Shown piece after piece: positions 27,356 through 32,500 of a DNA stretch of 32,500 nt (the first letter of the stretch is position 1; each line of letters opens with the position of its first letter). The notes beneath the pieces are model-generated. The model saw only the letters and a list, made by a program, of their open reading frames with translations. It made no database searches and was not told the DNA's origin. This DNA comes from Prorocentrum cordatum (lineage: Eukaryota; Sar; Dinophyceae; Prorocentrales; Prorocentraceae): positions 120,001-152,500 of the forward strand of contig CAUYUJ010015728.1 of the NCBI GenBank assembly GCA_963575745.1, written 5' to 3'. The translations under genes and the position numbers were made by a program.

Positions 27356-27990
27356 GGGCCGTCCTGGAGGTCTCTGGAGCCGTCTTCGAGGCCTCTTGGG
27401 CTGTGGTGGGGTCCTCTGGGGCCTTCCTGCGAGCCTCTTGGGGGCCTCTTGGGTGGCCTTGGGGCGATCCTGGTGCCCTGTGGGCCCGTCTTGGAGCGTC
27501 GGCGGTCCGCAAAGCCAAGAACGCTGCAAGCATTGACAACAACTGAAGATACTCCATGATGTGTGCCTCCCGGAGGTCCTCCCGGGGCCTCTTGGGGACC
27601 TCTTGGGCCTCTGGTTCCCGACGTCCCAAGACGGGCCCACAGTGCCCCAAGATCTCCCAAAGACGGCCCGAGAGGCCCCCCAAGAGGCCCACAGGGCACC
27701 CCAGCAGGGCCCCAAGAACTCCCTGGAGGCTCCCAAGGCAGCCCCAAGACGGCCCCAGAAACCTCCCAGACGGCACTCAAGCGAGCCCAAGGACTGCCTC
27801 CGAAGGCGAAGAGGGTCCATAGAGGCCTCCAGGGCGCCCCCAAGAGGTCGCCAGGAGGTCCCAGGAGAATGCCCAGAGGCCCCAGGAGAATGCCCAGAGG
27901 CTGAGGCCCCAGCAGGCCTCCAAGAGGCCCATCAGAGCCGTCCAGAAAGCTCCCAGGAAGCCCCTAGGAGGCCTCAAGAGGGCCTCAAGA
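27356..27990. repeat. 12-mer minisatellite that switches orientation
   Basis: From 27356 to about 27620 the units read GGCCTCTTGGGGG, GTCCTCTGGGGCC and CGTCTTGGAG. From about 27630 to 27990 they read CCCCAAGAGGCC and GGAGGCTCCCAAG, the reverse complement. A unit-free gap of about 70 bases (27508-27575) interrupts the first half. TGCCCTGTGGGCC-type sequence occurs in both halves in opposite orientation. The block is the same family as 6290-6470. Frames across it follow the repeat. Confidence 0.8.
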
Positions 27991-28487
27991 GGCCTTCTCC
28001 TCCTCCTCCTTCTCCTCCTTCTCCTCCTTCTCCATCCCTCTCGCCAGTGTATCCCCAAGGGGTTCCACAACGGCTGGGGGAGCACACAGTTCAACAGCTT
28101 GGCCAGACTTCGGCCCAACGTTTGGCCGCGGGGGGATTTTCAAAATGCAGGGGCGGCGGTGATTCGCCGTAGGGGTGGTTGATTATTCAATCCTGGGGGC
28201 TCAGGACAGAGGACTGCAGAGGACCTGAGAACAATTCAACTCGTGCCTCGCGGCGCTGTGGCCGACGAGACGCCCTGCTTGAATTCCCCTGCTACTCTTT
28301 TCCTCTCCCGCACGTCCTGCACACCTGCGCTCCAGGGTCGGGGCTCGTGGCTCCAACAGGTTTGTCATCTTGGAGTCTGTCCTCACTCTCGGCGTGTGGG
28401 GTCCACAAACTTCTGGGACCGTCCATCGCGCAGCAATCACGCGTCTGGCGGAGTGTCGCGACCGCCGGGGCCGCGGAGGAGGGAAAG
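27991..28487. other. CCTT tract and unique sequence
   Basis: Short CTCCTCCTTCTCC repeats at 27997-28035, then unique sequence with no recognisable gene. Confidence 0.45.
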
Positions 28488-28552
28488 CATATATATATGT
28501 GTACACATATATATAGATGTATATGTATATGTATATGTATATGTAGATGTAG

Positions 28553-28596
<44 letters not shown>

Positions 28597-28627
28597 ATGT
28601 ATATATATATACATATATATATATATC
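28488..28627. repeat. (ATATGT)n repeat with flanking TA runs
   Basis: ATATGTATATGT hexamers with ATGTAGATGTAGATG interruption, framed by ATATATAT at both ends. The ends GCATATATATATGTGTAC and ATATATACATATATAT give it partial self-complementarity. Confidence 0.92.
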
Positions 28628-28901
28628 GTCGGAGGCGTGGGTCCAGCGAGGAGGAAGGAGAAGCGACGCCGCCACAGCCAGCGAGCCAACCTTTTTGAGT
28701 CGAGCACGGCGCCCCCCCTGCGGCGGCAAGGCGCGCGCGCGCGCGACCGCCGGCCACGGGGCCACCTCCGGCGAGGAAGAGGCCACACGAGGCTTCCCCG
28801 AGGAGGCCGGTGATGTCCAGGGCCCGCCGGCGAGCGCCCGCCCGCCTGGACCCGCCCGGTCGGGCCCGCCCGCCCGTCCCGCCCAGAGAGGGCCTGCTCT
28901 G
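28628..28901. other. GC-rich spacer, no gene recognised
   Basis: CpG-rich with a GCGCGCGCGCGCGACC run near 28731 and CCCGCCCG words near 28850. No domain. Confidence 0.45.
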
Positions 28902-29045
28902 TAAGAACGGTTTGTTGAAGGCAGATCTGCCTTCAAAAAGAACGGTTTTTGTGAAGGCAGATCTGCCTTCAAAAAATTGATCTACTCTGTAAGAACGGTT
29001 TTTTGAAGGCAGATTTGCCTTCAAAAAACCGTTCTTACAGAGTAG
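28902..29045. mobile_element. Stacked palindromes built on GAAGGCAGATCTGCCTTC
   Basis: The perfect 18-bp palindrome GAAGGCAGATCTGCCTTC occurs at 28917-28934 and 28953-28970. A third copy with TTT for TCT forms the middle of a perfect hairpin: 28982-29011 and 29016-29045 are exact 30-base inverted repeats, starting CTACTCTGTAAGAACGG, around a GATT loop. CTCTGTAAGAACGG also starts the first unit near 28907, and AAGAACGG follows the first palindrome. The cluster looks like nested or partly duplicated copies of one hairpin element. Confidence 0.85.
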
Positions 29046-29524
29046 TCCAACCCGTGCGTCAGAGCTCGCCCTGCTCGGCTGCAGGCTGGAGCTGCCTCGG
29101 GTCCTCCTCGCAGTATCGTCGAGCCGATCTTGATCCCCATGCCCATGCCCATCCCGAGCCCCACCACCTCACCACCCCAGTTGGGGAGATGCCCCTCGAG
29201 ACTTGCAGGGAGCATCCTAACTGTATCACCATCTAGGGGGGGTAACTCGGCCAGCAGGGCCCAGGGCACGCCGGTGGGAGTCGGGATCGGTCAAACGAAG
29301 CCCAGTTGTTTTTGGAGCGTTGGCCGCAAAACCAAAGCCAGGCTTCCCAAATCGGGCCGGAGTCTGCTCTCATCCATCACGCCGTCGCCGATGCCTCGGT
29401 AATGCGACGCGATCCTGGGGGCCTCCCAAGTTGCCGAGGTATGAGGGGACCGATCCCCCCAGACCCCTGACATCGACGTATTCTCGCAACCGGGGCCCTC
29501 CTGAGGTCGCCTCGACCCCTTAAC
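29046..29524. other. Unique sequence, no gene recognised
   Basis: Contains GGGGGGGTAACTCGG near 29234, a word also seen in the 3818 repeat, and CCCATGCCCATGCCCAT near 29138. No domain or gene. Confidence 0.45.
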
Positions 29525-29590
29525 GGGCTCTTCATCCTGAGTCCTCAGTTTCACTGTCCTGGGGCCCCCTGAGAGCCCCTTGAAGCAGAA
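29525..29590 (-). repeat. Copy of dispersed 'CTCAGGATGAAA' repeat
   Basis: On the minus strand it reads GTTCTGCTTCAAGGGGCTC, GGGGGCCCCAGGACAGTGAA and GGACTCAGGATGAAGAG, in the same order as the copies at 15465-15528 and 30110-30182. It abuts the foldback at 29607. Confidence 0.55.
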
Positions 29591-29606
29591 CACGGCCAAA
29601 CATCGC

Positions 29607-29802
29607 AGGCCTAGAGGTTGACACCAACACCAATATCGGCGGTTTGCCTCCACCGAGGGAAGAAGATCCCGATCTCGGTGATGGTGGTAATATTCTGGCT
29701 TCCAACGTGACCGAAATATTGCCACCAACACCGAGATCTAGGATCATCTTGCCCATGTGGAGGCAGCCCCCTGCGTTGGTGCTGGTGCCCCTTTCTAGGC
29801 CT
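29607..29802. mobile_element. 196-bp foldback element
   Basis: The left arm reads AGGCCTAGAGG, CACCAACACC, TGCCTCCAC, GATCTCGGTG and GGTGGTAATATT. The right arm read inverted reads AGGCCTAGAAAG, CACCAGCACC, TGCCTCCAC, GATCTCGGTG and GGTGGCAATATT, in the same order. Arms are about 90 bases, imperfect, around a short centre near 29704. No target duplication is evident, and frames across it are symmetrical and not coding. Confidence 0.75.
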
Positions 29803-30109
29803 CCAGAAACAACCTCCGTCGTGTTCTTCCCACGTCACGAGGGATCGTTTCAACGCCGCTCCTCCTCCCTTCCTCCGCCGCCTCTGGGCACGAGCGGCCG
29901 CCGCTGCGGTGCCGCGACGCGCTGCGACGCGCCGGGCGCACCGGCCCTCGCTCCGATGCGCCGGGCTCGCAGGAGTCTGCCGCCCTCGCCGTCGCCCTCG
30001 CCGCGACCGCCGCTGCCGGCGTCGCCGCCGCCGCCACCGCCGCAACAGCAGTCGTTGCTGTCGCTTTATCCCAGATTACCGACGCTCCGAGAAGAATTGG
30101 AGCGGCGGA
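29803..30109. other. GC-rich sequence with GCCGCC repeats
   Basis: Includes GCCGCCGCCGCCACCGCCGC near 30020 and CGCGACGCG words near 29915. No gene is recognised. Confidence 0.5.
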
Positions 30110-30182
30110 TTCTTGAACGTTTTCGGCCTCCAGGGGCCCTCGCTGGGCCTCGGAAACGTCAAAAAGCGACTCAGGACGAAAA
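30110..30182 (+). repeat. Copy of dispersed 'CTCAGGATGAAA' repeat
   Basis: Reads TTCTTGAACGTTTTCGGCC, TCCAGGGGCCCTCGC, GGGCCTCGGAAACGTCAAA and GCGACTCAGGACGAAAAA. The best-formed copy in the window. Confidence 0.55.
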
Positions 30183-30517
30183 ACCGGCCTTTGGGAAGTT
30201 GTCCAGACTTCCCCGGCCCACACATCGAACAAATTCTAGCAGCCGGATGTCTGGGATCGACGCCGCTGCCGTCGCCGTCGCCGACGCCGCCGCTGCCGTC
30301 GTCCAGAGCCTTCACCACACACCTCCTCCCTCTCCCCCGCGCCTCTTTCACGTTCTTATCTTCCTTCCTTTCGCCTTTCCCCTTTCCCTCCACCTTCTTT
30401 CCTTCCCCCCCTGTCTCGCTCGACTCCTCCCACAAACGCTTTGCGCGCTGGCCCAAAGAATCCCCATACGTTGCAGATGCGCCGGCGGCCCTTTTGGGGG
30501 ACGTTACGGGTAGGAGA
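30183..30517. other. Pyrimidine-rich unique sequence
   Basis: CTTCC and TTTCC rich from 30340 to 30430, with a GCCGTCGCCGTCGCC run near 30265. No gene is recognised. Confidence 0.5.
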
Positions 30518-30752
30518 GTGGGTATAATGATGTTGATGATGATGGTATGATGATGATGGTGATGGTGATGGTGAAAATGATACTGATAATGATGATGCTG
30601 CTGATGATGATGATGGTGATGATGATGATGATGATGATGATGAGGAGGATGCTGATGATGATGGTGGTGACGGTGGAGGTGGTGGTGGCGGTGGAGGCGA
30701 TGAGGATGATGGTGGTGGTGGTGTTGGTGGTGGTGATTAATATTGAAGTGGC

Positions 30753-30786
<34 letters not shown>

Positions 30787-31165
30787 GTGGTCATGCTGCT
30801 AATGATGATGATGATGATGATGTCGACGATGATGGTGGTGATATTGATGCTGCTGATCTGGATGTTGATGATGATGATGCTGGTGATGATGGTGAAACTG
30901 GTGATTGTTGTGATGACGAGGATGATGAGGATGAGGATGAAGATTATGATTATCACAATACTAATGATGGTGTTGATGATGATGATCATGCTGATGATGA
31001 TATTGATGATGCTGAGTAGGATGATGATTGAACTGATGAGGATGATGATCATGATCGTCATCATCATCATGCTGATCATGATGACGATCATGATGATAAT
31101 GATGAACATTATGATGACGAAGGTGATGATGGTCTCAGTTGTGGTTGTAGCGGTGATGATGACGG
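30518..31165. repeat. Long degenerate (GAT)n tract
   Basis: About 650 bases of GATGATGGT-type trinucleotides with scattered substitutions. Frames translate to poly-Met/Val, poly-Asp and, on the other strand, poly-Ile/Thr, and are not genes. Opposite in strand to the ATC tract at 31278. Confidence 0.95.
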
Positions 31166-31277
31166 TTGTGTTTTTTTTGTCTCCCACATCCTAAGTGGGG
31201 TTCTTGTTTTCTCTGCACACCCTCCGCGCAGGATCTCCTCATCCTCCCTCTCCTCTGCTCCTCTTTGCTTCCTCCTC

Positions 31278-31541
31278 CGCATCATCATCACCATCATCAT
31301 CACTCCCCACTCATCATCATCATCACCATTAGCATCACCATCACCATCCCACGATCACTCACCATCATCGGCATCGAACGATCATCATCCTCATCATCAT
31401 CACTACTCGCTGACTCACCACTTCGTCCCCATCATCATCACCACCATTTACCATCAGAATCGCACGATCACTCACCATCAGCACTCATCATCACCACCAT
31501 CATCATCATCACGTCGTCATCATCACCATCACCACCACCAG

Positions 31542-31584
<43 letters not shown>

Positions 31585-31640
31585 TTCTTCATCATCATCA
31601 TCATCATCATCATCAATCATATATCATCATCAAACACCGT
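31278..31640. repeat. (ATC)n tract facing the GAT tract
   Basis: CATCATCAC trinucleotides with a pure CAT run at about 31540-31580. Together with 30518-31165 it makes a large inverted arrangement separated by about 110 unique bases. Confidence 0.95.
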
Positions 31641-31672
31641 CGTCATCATCCCATCACCATCATCCACCAAGA

Positions 31673-32119
31673 GGGAGCCTCGTCTGTGAGTAAATTGTGA
31701 GGAAGTCTCAGGCGGGAGCCCCCTCCCTATGGGGCCCGCAGATCATGTTACTAATCCGAGCGGGTCATCGGAATCCTGTAAATGTCGTCACTTTTGGGCT
31801 CCTCAGGTCTGAGTGTGGAGGAAGTATCAAGCGGGAGCCTCGTCTGTGAGTGAATTGCAAGGAAGTCTCAGGCGGGAGCCCCCTCCCTATGGGGCCCGCA
31901 GGTCATGTTATTAATCCGAGCGGGTCATCGGATTCCTGTAGTTGTCGTCACTTTTGGGCTCCTCAGTTTTGAATTTGGAGGAAGTATCAGGCGGGAGCCT
32001 CGTTTGTGAGTGAATTGCGAGCAAGTCTTAGGCGGGAGCCCCCTCCCTATGGGGCCCGCGGATCATGTTATTAATCCGAGCGGGTCATCGGATTCCTGTA
32101 ACTGTCGTCACTTTTGGGG
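31673..32119 (+). repeat. 160-bp tandem repeat, about 2.8 copies
   Basis: Units start GGGAGCCTCGT at 31673, 31833 and 31993. The third stops after TCACTTTTGGGG, where a GGA tract takes over. Copies differ at scattered single positions without indels. Each holds a strong hairpin, GCGGGAGCCCC-CTCCCTAT-GGGGCCCGC, followed by TAATCCGAGCGGGTCATCGG. The uniform period and preserved hairpin suggest recent amplification. Whether it is transcribed cannot be told. Confidence 0.88.
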
Positions 32120-32132
32120 AGGAATATGGAAA

Positions 32133-32430
32133 CGAGGAGGAGGAGGAGGAGGAGGAGGAGGAGGAGGAGGAGGAGGAGGAGGAAGCGGATGAGGGAGAGG
32201 GAGAGGAGGAGGACAGGGGATGAGGAGGAGGAGGAGGAGGAGAAGGGAGAGGGAGAGCAGGAGGAGGAGGCAGGAGGCAGGAGGGGCAGGGGGAATGGGG
32301 GGGAGGAAGCATAACGAGGGGGAGGGGGAGGAGGTGGAGGAGGCAAGAAGAGGAGGAAGAGGCAGGGGTTGAGGCAGGAGGAGGAGCAGACAGGAGGAGA
32401 ACGAGGAGGCAAGAGTAGGTGGGAGAAGGG
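32133..32430. repeat. (GGA)n tract
   Basis: Pure GGA at about 32135-32182, then degenerate GAGGAGGAG and GGGAGGGGGAG sequence. The last 70 bases of the window are unique and carry nothing recognisable. Confidence 0.93.
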
Positions 32431-32500
32431 GAGGGGCAGGAGGATACCCCCATGCAAGCTAAAGAGATTCTCATGTGGGGTCCTTCCGTCGGAGTGATTG

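Noticed and set aside
27561-28172. Frames of about 100-200 codons rich in Pro, Arg and Gly
   Set aside because: They follow the CCCCAAGAGGCC minisatellite unit, and all three registers are similarly open.
1-32500. Spliced-leader gene or leader remnant
   Set aside because: I looked for the conserved CCATTTTGGCTCAAG part of the dinoflagellate leader on both strands and did not find it. This was a search by eye, so a diverged copy could be missed.

Overview
The window reads as intergenic or repeat-rich nuclear DNA of a protist, most likely a dinoflagellate. The evidence is high GC, very long trinucleotide, hexanucleotide and dinucleotide tracts, no operons, no compact gene, and one decayed LINE-type retroelement. 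Its nuclease, reverse transcriptase and RNase H pieces resemble, from memory, elements common in dinoflagellate genomes. Species is not determinable, and another GC-rich protist is possible. Nearly all long reading frames are translations of simple repeats and are not genes.

Layout. 1-3.4 kb: GAT, CA, CTC, CTG and GAG tracts, with a 42-bp GC-rich tandem duplication. 3.4-12.6 kb: a dense series of foldback elements at 3434-3625, 3818-4041, 4762-4898, 7951-8094, 10406-10569, 11972-12130 and 12364-12565, separated by GGA/CCT tracts and a TTGCACCACATAG minisatellite. One small protein-like frame lies at 11554-11847. 12.6-19 kb: more CCT/GGA tracts, a second and third block of the minisatellite, and a textbook MITE at 16506-16753 with 35-bp inverted ends and an 8-bp target duplication. 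19-25.3 kb: the decayed retroelement on the + strand, between two (CAT)n tracts. In order it holds a helical A/R-rich part, an exonuclease-endonuclease-phosphatase (EEP) nuclease, reverse transcriptase, a thumb/connection region, RNase H and a Cys-rich C-terminus. It is split by frameshifts and stops. 25.3-32.5 kb: a 156-bp near-perfect palindrome related to the one at 12 kb, a 12-mer minisatellite that flips orientation, ATATGT repeats, a cluster of stacked palindromes, another foldback at 29.6 kb, facing GAT and ATC tracts, and a 160-bp tandem repeat.

The main biological signal is mobile DNA: one autonomous-type but dead LINE, and about eleven short non-autonomous foldback elements in 32 kb, several of which share sequence. 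No tRNA, rRNA, spliced-leader gene, CRISPR array or promoter could be supported. All alignments were made by eye.
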